Positions 6,741-15,422 are shown, counted from the stretch's first letter. The stretch: 20,221 nucleotides of DNA from Fidelibacterota bacterium (GCA_002722105.1 PBKF01000037.1:1-20221), one strand, 5' to 3'. A program made the numbers and translations. Notes: generated by a model not told the origin, from the letters alone.

Positions 6741-7670
6741 ATGAATAACTCATATATAAAAAAACTGGTAATACTGCCCTTATTCGTTGGTATACTGTTC
6801 GCTATACACGGTAAAATAACTTTTTTTGATGGGACGTACGTTGTAGGCAAAGTTACAAAAGTGGATGAGTCTACAGTTTATATAATTCCCATGGGATTAG
6901 ATACACCTGAAGGTGTTTTAACTGGCAACATAGATACTCTGAAGATGGAAAATGGCATGTACCCTGTCATTAACAGTATGGTTAAATACTTGTATCAAAA
7001 AGGCGAGTTTTTAGCCAATGATGATGATTGGCTGGATGAATATGATGATTTTAAATACGATGAGTATACAACTCAGAAAGAAGAATATAAGTATGAAAAG
7101 AGTAAAAAGACTGACTTAGAATATTATTCTCTTACCGTTTATGGTGGGGTGCCAGTGGCATTAGCATCTTTAAAAGATTCATTAGGGGCTACAACTATGT
7201 CCCCAAATCTTGGATTCGGATTACAGGCACCTTATTATCCAACTGGAGCAGTAGATATTTCTCCAGGTTTTAAACTGATGACGTATGGTTTTAATAGTCC
7301 GGATATGGGAGATGTGGGTGCTTTCCAGGCTATCGGGAATCTAAGTATTGACTTTCAACCTGTATTTTTCTTTTTGCCAAAAGCCTTACATCTTTGTCTG
7401 GATTTTGGTGTTAGTTATAATATGGCATTTAAAAATGAACCTTCCCAATATGGCTTAAGTCATGAGGACTATGATGGAGAACCAAACTATGGCGGACTTG
7501 GAATGAGCATAGGTGGTACAATAGATTATCGTTTTTCTGATCTCCCTGTTGCCTTGAGATTCTTTACCACTTCAAATATTGTACCTCAGGGTGAACCATG
7601 GCCTGAATTAAAAACAGGTTTTATGAATTTTGGTGCTTGTTTTATTATAGTTTTGAAACGGAACCGCTAA
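6741..7670 (+). CDS. Exported protein, paralogue B of the tandem pair (probable outer-membrane domain)
   Basis: The 309-residue product has a signal peptide (about 1-21) followed by the same N-terminal domain as its neighbour (residues 21-72: FFDGT, TVYIIP-GLD-PE, NIDTLK-ENG). The two then diverge. Here a strongly acidic, tyrosine-rich linker (about 93-120, DDDWLDEYDDF) replaces the basic linker of paralogue A. The C-terminal part (about 128-309) has alternating strands with many Gly and aromatic residues, consistent with a small outer-membrane barrel. It lacks a terminal aromatic residue, ending in KRNR after a hydrophobic strand. The pair looks like a duplication followed by divergence, with opposite charge in the linkers. 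Function is unknown. No Shine-Dalgarno sequence precedes the ATG. Confidence 0.75.
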   Translation: MNNSYIKKLVILPLFVGILFAIHGKITFFDGTYVVGKVTKVDESTVYIIPMGLDTPEGVLTGNIDTLKMENGMYPVINSMVKYLYQKGEFLANDDDWLDEYDDFKYDEYTTQKEEYKYEKSKKTDLEYYSLTVYGGVPVALASLKDSLGATTMSPNLGFGLQAPYYPTGAVDISPGFKLMTYGFNSPDMGDVGAFQAIGNLSIDFQPVFFFLPKALHLCLDFGVSYNMAFKNEPSQYGLSHEDYDGEPNYGGLGMSIGGTIDYRFSDLPVALRFFTTSNIVPQGEPWPELKTGFMNFGACFIIVLKRNR

Positions 7671-7748
7671 AATAAATAGGACTCTTTTCCCCAATTTTTC
7701 CCTTCAAGTTAGGGAGTCTCCTTTAATCCTTTTATTATTGAATTTTAA

Positions 7749-8669
7749 ATGAAAAAAATTCTACCATTTATTTTTACTATCTGTACTGCTCAAGATTCAT
7801 ATAGCGGGTTGATTAATTTTAATTATGCAGGCACTGTGGATGGCATCATCACATCTCTAGTACAGGATACCGTTCCTACAGGTTTTGCTTTTAATCAATT
7901 TGGCCCAGATACATCCTATTTTATAATGGGCTCTATTACAGAGCAGGAAAATAATAGTTTTGATTTATTTATATCAATTCTTCAGGATACGACTTTCCCT
8001 TTACAGCCAAGGACTTGGGAAATCCCAGGTCAAGGCAACCAGGAGAATCCTCTAAGCTTGGAATCAATTGTAATACTTATGCCTGGCATGGACTCATTAT
8101 TTGTTAATGAAATATTCGATTATTTATCAGACTCAACTATTTTTGGAGATTCGGTAAATTTTGATTCATTACTAACAAATGTTTTTGTTGAATTAGCAGA
8201 TAACCTGTATTTGGGACTAGCTGGAGAAATTGAAATTTTTGATGTTTCTGATTCAAGTTTGAGTGGGAATTTTTCTTCGACTTTAATCAAACCAGCATTT
8301 TATTTTCCTCCACATATGATTATGGTAAATAATGGAGTATTTAATTTTAATCAGATTAATGCTTTGGATTTAACCGTAGATGATTTTGGAATAATTCCCG
8401 AATCAATAACATTATTCCCTGCATATCCAAATCCATTTAATCCTGTTACAACACTTCGTTTCACCATAGCAGAAAAATCAGTTTCTCATATCAATCTTGA
8501 TATATATGATTTAAAGGGAAAAATTATTCAATCTTTAGCTAATGGAATAAAACAGCCAGGTAATTATGAAATCCAATGGAATGCAATAGACTCTCCAAGT
8601 GGTATTTATATTGCAAAACTTCAATCAGGGAAGATTGCTCAAACAACTAAACTTCTATTGATTAAATAA
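7749..8669 (+). CDS. Secreted protein with type IX (Por) C-terminal sorting domain
   Basis: The 306-residue product has a very short signal peptide (about 1-14, ending in CTA). The ATG is fixed by an in-frame TAA immediately before it. Residues 15-215 are acidic, Ser/Asp-rich and not recognisable. Residues 216-306 are a classic type A sorting domain: YPNPFNP at 226-232, then T-LRF, L-IYDL-GK, a 'PG-YEI-WNA' strand, and SG-YI-KL followed by a hydrophobic-basic tail. In Bacteroidetes this domain directs export through the type IX system and is then cleaved. In Marinimicrobia-like genomes the same domain is widespread, though the matching secretion machinery is not always evident. No machinery gene lies in this window. 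The stop overlaps the next start (TAATG). Confidence 0.85.
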   Translation: MKKILPFIFTICTAQDSYSGLINFNYAGTVDGIITSLVQDTVPTGFAFNQFGPDTSYFIMGSITEQENNSFDLFISILQDTTFPLQPRTWEIPGQGNQENPLSLESIVILMPGMDSLFVNEIFDYLSDSTIFGDSVNFDSLLTNVFVELADNLYLGLAGEIEIFDVSDSSLSGNFSSTLIKPAFYFPPHMIMVNNGVFNFNQINALDLTVDDFGIIPESITLFPAYPNPFNPVTTLRFTIAEKSVSHINLDIYDLKGKIIQSLANGIKQPGNYEIQWNAIDSPSGIYIAKLQSGKIAQTTKLLLIK

Positions 8670-8986
8670 TGAGTGAATTACAACTAAGTCATCATGAGAT
8701 TTTGAATGACCTTTTACTTCTTCAGTGGAATGATGAATCAGAAAATGCCGTACCATTAAAGGGATTGCGGGATAATTGCCCTTGCGCAACCTGTGCTGGT
8801 GAAAAAGATATTTTTGGGAATGTGTATAAAGGTCCACCTCAAAAGGTGAAAAAAGAGAGTTATCTTATTTCCGGAATTCAACCGGTTGGTTACTATGCTA
8901 TCAGACCTTTTTGGAAAGACGGGCACAGCTCAGGTATCTACTCATTTGAATTCCTAAAAAACCTATGTAAAGTACTTGAATCTTAA
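8669..8986 (+). CDS. DUF971 (GBBH-like N-terminal domain) protein
   Basis: The 105-residue single-domain protein carries the DUF971 signature LRDNCPCATC (33-42), with Cys37, Cys39 and Cys42, and a C-terminal W-DGHSSGIYSFE segment (82-94). The domain is named after the N-terminus of gamma-butyrobetaine hydroxylase, where its cysteines help bind zinc. Stand-alone bacterial copies often sit near Mrp/ApbC-type iron-sulfur carrier genes, which suggests a link to metal or cluster handling. No such gene is adjacent here. Instead it overlaps the secreted protein upstream by one base (TAATG), so it is translationally coupled to a gene of unrelated type. It is cytoplasmic, with no signal peptide. Confidence 0.9.
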   Translation: MSELQLSHHEILNDLLLLQWNDESENAVPLKGLRDNCPCATCAGEKDIFGNVYKGPPQKVKKESYLISGIQPVGYYAIRPFWKDGHSSGIYSFEFLKNLCKVLES

Positions 8987-9074
8987 TTTGTACCTAATAA
9001 GTTAGAAAATGATACTAAACTGTAGGAATTTATCAATAAGTTGGCTAAAAATATTTTAATTATTTTGGCGAATC

Positions 9075-10040
9075 ATGTTCTTACTAAAGCGAATATTCAT
9101 TTTAAATTTTATCACATTAGCACTTTGCAATGAAATAGCCTATAAGGACATACCGCTCTCTGGGCCCATCCTAAACCCAAAACAGGAGATTTCAGGCCTT
9201 GACTGGTATGGTGATCATTTGGTTTTGCTTCCTGAAAATTTGGGTGGTTTTTTATACATGATTCAAAAAAATAAAATTATTTCTACCATAAATCAAAAAT
9301 CCCCAAAACCAATAACACCTCAACAGCCCAATTTTATTACCCCTGATTGGTCGCAAACAATCGATGGGTTTGAAGGCTTAGAAGCAATTGCGTTTAATGA
9401 TAATAATGTCTATATCACCCTTGAAGTCAAAAATGGTGATACAATGGAGAGTTATTTAGCATGGGGAAGAATCAATCCAAAAACCAAAGATGTGATTATT
9501 CCGGAAAAAAATTTATTGCAGATGAATACACCTACACAAATAAAGAACATGACATTTGAAAGTATACTTGTTCAGGATAGTAATGTAATAATCTTTTACG
9601 AGGCCAATGGTGCAAACCTTTTCCAGTCTCCTTGGCAATATTTAATTTCCTTAAAAGATTTTTCTCAATCGAAAATTTATCAGCCTAACATAGAATATCG
9701 AATAACGGATGTTACCCGTCTAAATCATGAAAATAAATTCTGGGCTATTAATTACCATTGGCCTGGAGATACAAAAAGATTAAAACCAACAACAGATTCA
9801 ATTGTAGTAAAATTTGGGGAAGGTGAAACTCACAAAAAATCAGATGCAGTGGAACGTTTAATTGAATTTGAAATTCGTAATGATCAAATTAGGCTTTCAA
9901 ATCGTTCTCCCATCCAACTATCATTGGATAAAGAAAACTCTAGAAACTGGGAAGGAATCGTTCGGTTAGACAATAAAGGATTCTTAATTGCTACCGATAA
10001 ATATCCTAGAATGATTCTAGGATATGTACCTTTTGAATAA
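9075..10040 (+). CDS. Exported propeller-like protein, possibly of the 'esterase-like activity of phytase' type
   Basis: The 321-residue product has an N-terminal signal (about 1-18, LNFITLALC). Three similar strand motifs mark a propeller-like fold: ISGLDWYGDHLVLLPE (39-54), GFEGLEAIAF with NVYITLE (98-117), and NWEGIVRLDNKGFLIATD (291-308). This G-(D/E)-W/GLE-then-'L--D---G-L-A-D' pattern resembles the esterase-like phytase family and SdiA-regulated-type domains. I cannot tell which from sequence alone, and no catalytic residues can be assigned. The protein is probably periplasmic or extracellular. The S1/P1 nuclease gene follows on the same strand after 96 bases, which could mean joint phosphate or nucleic-acid scavenging, but this is speculative. 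Confidence 0.6.
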   Translation: MFLLKRIFILNFITLALCNEIAYKDIPLSGPILNPKQEISGLDWYGDHLVLLPENLGGFLYMIQKNKIISTINQKSPKPITPQQPNFITPDWSQTIDGFEGLEAIAFNDNNVYITLEVKNGDTMESYLAWGRINPKTKDVIIPEKNLLQMNTPTQIKNMTFESILVQDSNVIIFYEANGANLFQSPWQYLISLKDFSQSKIYQPNIEYRITDVTRLNHENKFWAINYHWPGDTKRLKPTTDSIVVKFGEGETHKKSDAVERLIEFEIRNDQIRLSNRSPIQLSLDKENSRNWEGIVRLDNKGFLIATDKYPRMILGYVPFE

Positions 10041-10136
10041 TTGAAATATCTATCTCTTAATTTCGAATATTCTTGATCAAAATCCTGCCAGCAATATTTA
10101 TGAAAAATTCAATCATATGAAAAAGATTTTAGCTCC

Positions 10137-10895
10137 ATGAAAATTTTTAGCATAACCCTGATTTTCTCCCTTTTCAGCCAGTCAGTTTACGGCTGGGGTA
10201 AAACCGGACACCGTGTAGTGGGAAAAGTTGCCAATACCTATTTAACAAAGAATGCTCAAATGCAAATTAAACGCATTTTAGGTCATAATGATCTATCCAG
10301 GGTAAGTACCTGGGCTGATGAAATTAAATCTGATCCAGATTGGAAGCATGCTTGGAATTGGCATTTCTGTACGATTCCTGATGGCGAAGATTATGAAACT
10401 GGAAAATATACAGGAGATGCAGTAGAAAAAATAAAAGAATTCAGTGGTGTTTTGAAAAATTTGAAAGCATCAAAAGAAGATAAACAAGTTGCATTGAAAT
10501 TCCTTGTCCATCTCATTGGTGATCTCCATCAGCCTCTTCATGTAGGAAAAGGAAATGATAAAGGAGGTAATGATATAAAAGTAAAATGGTTCGGGGAGGA
10601 AACCAATTTACATAGTATTTGGGATTACCATTTAATTGAACACCAAAAACTCAGCTACACAGAATATACAGAGTATCTTTTGTTAGGAATTGATTATGGT
10701 GATGTACGATCCTGGCAAGGAGATACGCTATTAACTTATATTAATGAATCAAAAGAATTGAGGAATCAATGCTATGATTTTTTCGATGAAAATTTAAAAT
10801 GGGAATATTTTTACAAAAATAAAGCATTGCTGGAAAAACGACTACTTCAAGGTGGCATTCGGTTATCTGGAGAGTTGAACCGGATATTTAAATAG
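10137..10895 (+). CDS. S1/P1-type zinc-dependent nuclease, exported
   Basis: This exported phospholipase-C/P1-nuclease superfamily enzyme should degrade single-stranded nucleic acid and may release 3'-phosphate. The 252-residue product has a signal peptide whose cleavage after Gly19 would leave Trp20 as the mature N-terminus. That is required because the N-terminal Trp amine and carbonyl bind zinc. All nine expected zinc ligands are present with P1 spacing: Trp20, His25, Asp61, His76, His125, Asp129, His135 (in HLIGDLHQPLH), His159 and Asp163 (in NLHSIWD). The enzyme is therefore predicted active. It would act in the periplasm or outside the cell, plausibly in nucleotide or phosphate scavenging. 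The gene converges with gpmA, leaving only two bases between stops. Confidence 0.94.
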   Translation: MKIFSITLIFSLFSQSVYGWGKTGHRVVGKVANTYLTKNAQMQIKRILGHNDLSRVSTWADEIKSDPDWKHAWNWHFCTIPDGEDYETGKYTGDAVEKIKEFSGVLKNLKASKEDKQVALKFLVHLIGDLHQPLHVGKGNDKGGNDIKVKWFGEETNLHSIWDYHLIEHQKLSYTEYTEYLLLGIDYGDVRSWQGDTLLTYINESKELRNQCYDFFDENLKWEYFYKNKALLEKRLLQGGIRLSGELNRIFK

Positions 10896-10897
10896 CC

Positions 10898-11644
10898 CTA
10901 TTTTGATTTCCCTTGAGCTATTACTTCTGCAGCTCTCTTGTTTATCTCTTCTTGATCTCCTAAATAATAATGATTGATCGGATGTAAATCTTGATTGAGT
11001 TCATAGACCATTGGAGCACCTGTTGGGATATTCAACTTTAAAATTTCTTCATCAGAAATTTGATCTAAATATTTTACCAAGGCCCGAAGTGAATTCCCAT
11101 GAGCAACAATCAAAACACTTTTTCCGGCTTCAATATCAGGCTTAATCTTATTTAGCCAATAAGGTAAGAAGCGATTTACCGTATCTTTCAAACATTCTGA
11201 TGCTGGCAATTCTTCTGGAGATAAACCTTGATATTTTTCATCAAATCGAGGGTGTCTTTCATCATCCAATTTTAATTTGGGAGGTCGAGTTGCATAACTC
11301 CGTCGCCATATATGAACCTGTTCATCGCCATACTCAATAGCCATTTCTGCCTTATTTAGCCCTTGAAGTGCACCATAATGTCTTTCATTCAGTCGCCAGT
11401 GATAATGGGTTGTAACGTCTTTCAAGCCCATTTCATTTAAACAAATATCCATTGTTCGGTTGGCCCGCTTCAAAACAGAAGTGTGAATAACATTAAATTG
11501 AAAACCATTCTGTTTTAATAATTTACCGGACTCAAGAGCTTCTAATTCACCCTGTGGTGTAAGATCAACGTCGGCCCAGCCTGTAAACCGATTCTCTAAA
11601 TTCCATTGGCTTTGGCCGTGACGAAGTAAAACAAGTTTATGCAC
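10898..11644 (-). CDS. gpmA: 2,3-bisphosphoglycerate-dependent phosphoglycerate mutase
   Basis: This glycolytic and gluconeogenic enzyme interconverts 3- and 2-phosphoglycerate through a phosphohistidine. The 248-residue product matches the family length (about 250). Key parts are [10 protein letters not shown] (6-15) with catalytic His9, the FTGW-DVDLT loop (20-29), Arg60, the [11 protein letters not shown] segment (85-95) with Glu87 and the adjacent specificity loop, and [11 protein letters not shown] (179-189) with His182. The start is GTG at 11644. An in-frame stop lies upstream with no ATG between, and a GGAG nine bases before the GTG supports it. The C-terminal tail that closes over the active site is present. 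The gene diverges from the SRAP gene. Confidence 0.97.
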   Translation of the reverse strand: MHKLVLLRHGQSQWNLENRFTGWADVDLTPQGELEALESGKLLKQNGFQFNVIHTSVLKRANRTMDICLNEMGLKDVTTHYHWRLNERHYGALQGLNKAEMAIEYGDEQVHIWRRSYATRPPKLKLDDERHPRFDEKYQGLSPEELPASECLKDTVNRFLPYWLNKIKPDIEAGKSVLIVAHGNSLRALVKYLDQISDEEILKLNIPTGAPMVYELNQDLHPINHYYLGDQEEINKRAAEVIAQGKSK

Positions 11645-11653
11645 TATATAGGT

Positions 11654-11657
11654 CTCC
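11654..11657 (-). promoter_or_regulatory. Ribosome binding site deciding the GTG start of gpmA
   Basis: On the minus strand GGAG lies nine bases before the GTG. Few genes in the window have a Shine-Dalgarno element, so this one helps fix the non-ATG start. Confidence 0.5.
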
Positions 11658-11701
11658 GTATTGAAGGTTTAAGCAAAAAATAATGAGATCAAAATTCTAA
11701 A

Positions 11702-11717
11702 TCTCTGTATTCAGAGA
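11702..11717. promoter_or_regulatory. Inverted repeat in the gpmA/SRAP divergent promoter region
   Basis: TCTCTG (11702-11707), a TATT spacer and CAGAGA (11712-11717) form a perfect six-base inverted repeat 26 bases before the SRAP start. It could be an operator, for example for an SOS-type regulator, or a small 5' hairpin. It does not match the E. coli LexA box spacing. The rest of 11645-11743 shows no clear promoter. Confidence 0.3.
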
Positions 11718-11743
11718 AAAGGATTTTTTATGTAGATTTTATT

Positions 11744-12436
11744 ATGTGTGGTCGAAAAACATTAACCCGAGATATACAATCTATAATTGAAGAGTTAGCT
11801 ATCGATATGTGGAATAGCAATGACTTATATCCAAATTACAATATTACACCTTCCCAAATGGCTCCTATTCTAATAGGGGAAAATAATTCAAGAATTGTCA
11901 AATTAATGCAATGGGGTTTAATTCCCCAATGGGCGAATGAAGAATCAATCGGTGCCAAAATGTTTAATGCCCGCGCGGAAACAATCCTAGAAAAACCTTC
12001 TTTCCAAAATCTAGTCCAGCAAAACAGATGTATAATTATTGCCGATGGATATTATGAATGGAAACGAAGCAGTAATAGTAGCCAGCCTTACTACATTTAT
12101 CATCCGGAATATAAACTGTTACCTATGGCCGGGTTATGGAATACCTGGAAATCTTCAACAAACCAGATAATTGATTCTTATACTGTAATTACTACCATCC
12201 CTCAGAAAAACATCGATCATATCCATCAACGTATGCCTGTTATATTAAATCCTATCTCTATTGATGAATGGATTCATTGCGATACGGTGCATTCAAGCCA
12301 GGCAATGATGAATCTTGTCCCCTATTCGAGACCCTTATCTTTTCACTCTGTTTCAACACTTGTAAATTCACCTAAAAATAATTCACCAGACTGCATTCGA
12401 TCTACTGAAAATACATCAACTTTGGGTCTATTTTAG
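11744..12436 (+). CDS. SRAP-domain protein (YedK/HMCES type), abasic-site DNA-protein crosslinker
   Basis: SRAP proteins shield abasic sites in single-stranded DNA by forming a thiazolidine link through Cys2 once Met1 is removed. The 230-residue product starts MCGR, and this fixes the start because Cys2 must follow the initiator. Other family marks are QWGLIPQW (56-63), FNARAET (74-80, with Asn75 as active-site residue), DGYYEWK (101-107, with Glu105), and HQRMPVIL (161-168, with His161). All catalytic positions are present, so the protein is predicted functional. It is cytoplasmic and acts in replication-linked repair; relatives are often SOS-linked. The inverted repeat just upstream may be its control site. 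Confidence 0.96.
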   Translation: MCGRKTLTRDIQSIIEELAIDMWNSNDLYPNYNITPSQMAPILIGENNSRIVKLMQWGLIPQWANEESIGAKMFNARAETILEKPSFQNLVQQNRCIIIADGYYEWKRSSNSSQPYYIYHPEYKLLPMAGLWNTWKSSTNQIIDSYTVITTIPQKNIDHIHQRMPVILNPISIDEWIHCDTVHSSQAMMNLVPYSRPLSFHSVSTLVNSPKNNSPDCIRSTENTSTLGLF

Positions 12437-12506
12437 TGAAAGACTTAAGTTTTTTCTAATACAAATTCTTTTGGAAAACTATAAACTGAGAAACGAAATT
12501 CGGGAT

Positions 12507-12526
12507 AATAAAATATACGTTTTATT
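12507..12526. promoter_or_regulatory. AT-rich inverted repeat upstream of the TonB-dependent receptor gene
   Basis: AATAAAA (12507-12513) and TTTTATT (12520-12526) form a seven-base inverted repeat around TATACG, 40 bases before the start codon. TACGTTTT (12516-12523) inside it is close to the Bacteroidetes -7 element TAnnTTTG, so the repeat may overlap a promoter and act as an operator. Composition alone could produce it. Confidence 0.3.
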
Positions 12527-12554
12527 GTAAATTGATATTCAATTTTAACCAAAC

Positions 12555-12560
12555 AAGGAG
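12555..12560 (+). promoter_or_regulatory. Strong Shine-Dalgarno sequence of the receptor gene
   Basis: AAGGAG ends six bases before the ATG at 12567. It is the best ribosome binding site in the window, whereas most other genes here have none, which suggests high expression of the receptor. Confidence 0.75.
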
Positions 12561-12566
12561 AACATA

Positions 12567-15353
12567 ATGAATCGTTCATTAAAAATAGCAGTATATCTAC
12601 TTCTATTATCACTAACATCATCCTTATTTGCTCAAGGAAATTTATCTGGTATAGTTACTGATAATGAAGGAAATCCTCTAGCTGGAGCCAATGTTTACTT
12701 ATCTGGTACTGAACTTGGATCAGCGACAGATGAAAATGGTAAGTATAGTATAGTAAATGCAAATACCGGAAACTACACGCTAGTTGTTTCCTATCTTGGA
12801 TATAGTGAATTAAAACTCAATGTTAACGTAACTGCCAACTCAACTATGGATGCCAGCTTAACGCCTGCTGCCTTAGAGATTGAAGCTTTGCAAGTTACAG
12901 GAACTATTATCAAAGATAGAAAAACTCCTTTCCCGCATTCTTCATTAACTGCGGGAGATTTAGAACTTAGAACAGCTTCAAGAGATATTACCGCAGTTAT
13001 GGCTGATGCTCCTGGAGTATACTTTACTGAAGGAAAGGGAGGAGCTGGAGACTCTAGAGTTTACATTAGAGGTTTTGATCAAGAAAACTCAGCTACTCTT
13101 ATTAACGGTGTCCCCGTTAATGATATGGAAAATGGTAGAATGTACTGGTCCAACTGGGATGGAATGACAGATATCGCATCAGCTATTCAGATCCAAAAAG
13201 GACTTGGTGCAACAAACCTTGTTGCAGGCCAATTAGGTGGTACAATAAATATCGTTTCTGGTGCAGCTACAGCCAAACAGGGCCTAAGCTACAAACAAGA
13301 ATTAGGTAGCGACAATTTTTTAAAAACAACTTTTACTGCCAATACTGGTCTACTAGATGGTGGGATTGCTCTTTCAGCCTTGGTTGCTAAAAAATCTTGG
13401 GATGGATATGTTGATGCTACATGGTCTGATGCTTATTCATATTATTTTGCTGCTCACAAAACATTTGGGAATGGTAAACACACTCTTGATGCAAATGTTT
13501 TAGGTGCACCTCAACAACATGGACAAAGGGATGAAGATCAAATTTATACTGAAGATGATTGGAAAAGTTACGCAGATGCTACAGGTGAAGATAAACGTCG
13601 TATAAGTCCACATAGGTATGGTTCTGGTTGGGGTAGTTTAACTGAAGAAGAATATGACTTACTTAATGATAATTCTGTAGGTCATAGAGGTAGTACTGAT
13701 TGGGCACATGATGTGCTCTTCGGTGGAATCATGCACACAAAACAAGTGGGTGATTCATATCTTATCAACACAAGGACAAATTATTATCATAAGCCAGTTT
13801 ATAGTTTAAACTGGAAGTGGGATATAGATGAAAATAGCAGTTTATCTACGACTTTTTATGGATCTAAAGGTCGCGGTGGTGGAACTGGCCCTATGAATAC
13901 TCGTGCCACATATATGGGTGATGAAGTAGAAAAAGATTCTTTAGGTAACGATATAGACTCCTACTACAAATATTTCAATCCTGCGGAGATGAATGATGGT
14001 TCTAAACAAATTGATTGGACACAAGTTATTGCAAATAATCAGCAATGGTCTGTTAACTCAGAATTTGATACTACATACAGTTCATCCATGCACAGATCAA
14101 AGCGTATCATTCGAGCTTCCGTAAATCATCACGATTGGACAGGTGTGTTATCTACGTATAATCGTTCTTTAAGTGAAAATCTAAATTTCACAACAGGTTT
14201 TGATATTAGATCTTATGCTGGAGAACATTACAGGGAAGTAGTGAATTTACTTGGTGGTGATTACTATGTACATCACTATGCAAAAGCTGGAGAAACAGGA
14301 ACAGAGAGAATGCGTGGTGTTGGAGGATTAATTGACTACCATAATACTGGTTATCATGATTGGTATGGGGGATGGAGTCAATTAGAATATGCTACTGATG
14401 TATTTTCAGTAGTCGCAAGTGGTGCAAGATCCGTTTCTAGATATCAAAGACAAGAACAATACAATGAAACAGAAGGAGATGAGTTTTCTAAAGTTCTGAT
14501 CTTTCCTGGAAGCGCACTAAAACTTGGTCTTAATTATAATGTAAATGATAATTTAAATGTTTTCTTTGCAGGTGGTCAAATGTCTAAAGCACCAAAGTTT
14601 TCAAATGCATATCTAGCATATAGTAATACGCCAAACACAGGTGCTAAAAATGAATCAATAACATCAATGGATTTAGGAGTCTCTTACAGAAGCGACCTCC
14701 TTGATGTAACAGCTACTTACTACATGAACACTTGGGAAGACAAGTCAATAGTCATTTACGATGCTCCAGATATTTATAATATTACTGGATTAAGTGCTAA
14801 TCACTCTGGTTTAGAATTAGAAGCAGATGTAAGACCTTTGGACCTGCTCTCCGTAGAAGCCGCACTATCACTTGGTAATTGGAAATGGGGAGAGAATGTA
14901 GAAGGAACATTTAGCTCTGATTATGATAGAACAAATACAACTGACGTCACGCTATATACAGATGGTTTAATGGTTGGGTATCAGCCACAGACACAAATGA
15001 TGTTAGGACTTAATGTATTTCCAATGTCTGCACTTCGGGTAAATACTTCATTTAGATATAATGATAATTTCTACGCTGGATTTAGCCCAAGTGATTATGA
15101 TGATGCTAGCATGGCAGGAAAAGATGTAGTAAAACTTCCATCATACAGTTTATTAGATTTCCACGCATCGTACAAAATGGAACTAATGGGTACAGGTTTA
15201 ACAATAGGAGCCCATTTATTAAATGCTCTTGATACTGAGTATATTACTTATGGTGAAGATCAAGGCTTCGAAGATGATGGAACAAACAGCCTGCCAAAAG
15301 TTTTCTACGGTTCAGGTATGCAAGTTCGTTTGAGTTTCAAGGTAAATATATAA
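12567..15353 (+). CDS. TonB-dependent outer-membrane receptor with N-terminal carboxypeptidase-regulatory-like domain
   Basis: The 928-residue outer-membrane transporter should import a substrate using proton-motive force relayed by TonB. The order is a signal peptide (1-23, cleaved near FAQG), a CarboxypepD_reg-like beta-sandwich (about 25-98: GIVTDNEGNPLAGANVYL then T-ENGKYSI), a plug domain (about 118-233: VMADAPGV, VYIRGFDQ, LINGVPVND, GGTINIVSG), and a beta-barrel of about 690 residues. The barrel has many alternating aromatic strands and ends in VRLSFKVNI. No SusD-type lipoprotein gene follows, so it is not a SusCD pair. The next gene is convergent and separated by a terminator. The substrate cannot be read from the sequence. 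The gene stands alone with its own promoter region and a strong ribosome binding site, so it is probably highly expressed. Confidence 0.95.
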   Translation: MNRSLKIAVYLLLLSLTSSLFAQGNLSGIVTDNEGNPLAGANVYLSGTELGSATDENGKYSIVNANTGNYTLVVSYLGYSELKLNVNVTANSTMDASLTPAALEIEALQVTGTIIKDRKTPFPHSSLTAGDLELRTASRDITAVMADAPGVYFTEGKGGAGDSRVYIRGFDQENSATLINGVPVNDMENGRMYWSNWDGMTDIASAIQIQKGLGATNLVAGQLGGTINIVSGAATAKQGLSYKQELGSDNFLKTTFTANTGLLDGGIALSALVAKKSWDGYVDATWSDAYSYYFAAHKTFGNGKHTLDANVLGAPQQHGQRDEDQIYTEDDWKSYADATGEDKRRISPHRYGSGWGSLTEEEYDLLNDNSVGHRGSTDWAHDVLFGGIMHTKQVGDSYLINTRTNYYHKPVYSLNWKWDIDENSSLSTTFYGSKGRGGGTGPMNTRATYMGDEVEKDSLGNDIDSYYKYFNPAEMNDGSKQIDWTQVIANNQQWSVNSEFDTTYSSSMHRSKRIIRASVNHHDWTGVLSTYNRSLSENLNFTTGFDIRSYAGEHYREVVNLLGGDYYVHHYAKAGETGTERMRGVGGLIDYHNTGYHDWYGGWSQLEYATDVFSVVASGARSVSRYQRQEQYNETEGDEFSKVLIFPGSALKLGLNYNVNDNLNVFFAGGQMSKAPKFSNAYLAYSNTPNTGAKNESITSMDLGVSYRSDLLDVTATYYMNTWEDKSIVIYDAPDIYNITGLSANHSGLELEADVRPLDLLSVEAALSLGNWKWGENVEGTFSSDYDRTNTTDVTLYTDGLMVGYQPQTQMMLGLNVFPMSALRVNTSFRYNDNFYAGFSPSDYDDASMAGKDVVKLPSYSLLDFHASYKMELMGTGLTIGAHLLNALDTEYITYGEDQGFEDDGTNSLPKVFYGSGMQVRLSFKVNI

Positions 15354-15363
15354 GAAACACTAC

Positions 15364-15407
15364 CCCCTCATCATTTTTGAAATATCAATAATGATGAGGG
15401 GTGTTTT
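15364..15407. terminator. Strong, probably bidirectional terminator between convergent genes
   Basis: CCCCTCATCATT (15364-15375) pairs perfectly with AATGATGAGGGG (15390-15401), a 12-base stem with a 14-base loop. TGTTTTC follows on the plus strand and a T-rich stretch follows in the other direction. It lies between the receptor stop (15353) and the minus-strand stop at 15423 and can serve both. Confidence 0.88.
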
Positions 15408-15422
15408 CAGAATAGTTTAAGG

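Noticed and set aside
7680..7718. GACTC...GAGTC pairing after paralogue B as a terminator
   Set aside because: It has only five pairs around a 29-base loop, too weak to call.
8655..8837. 60-codon minus-strand frame over the DUF971 gene
   Set aside because: It is antisense to a confidently identified family.
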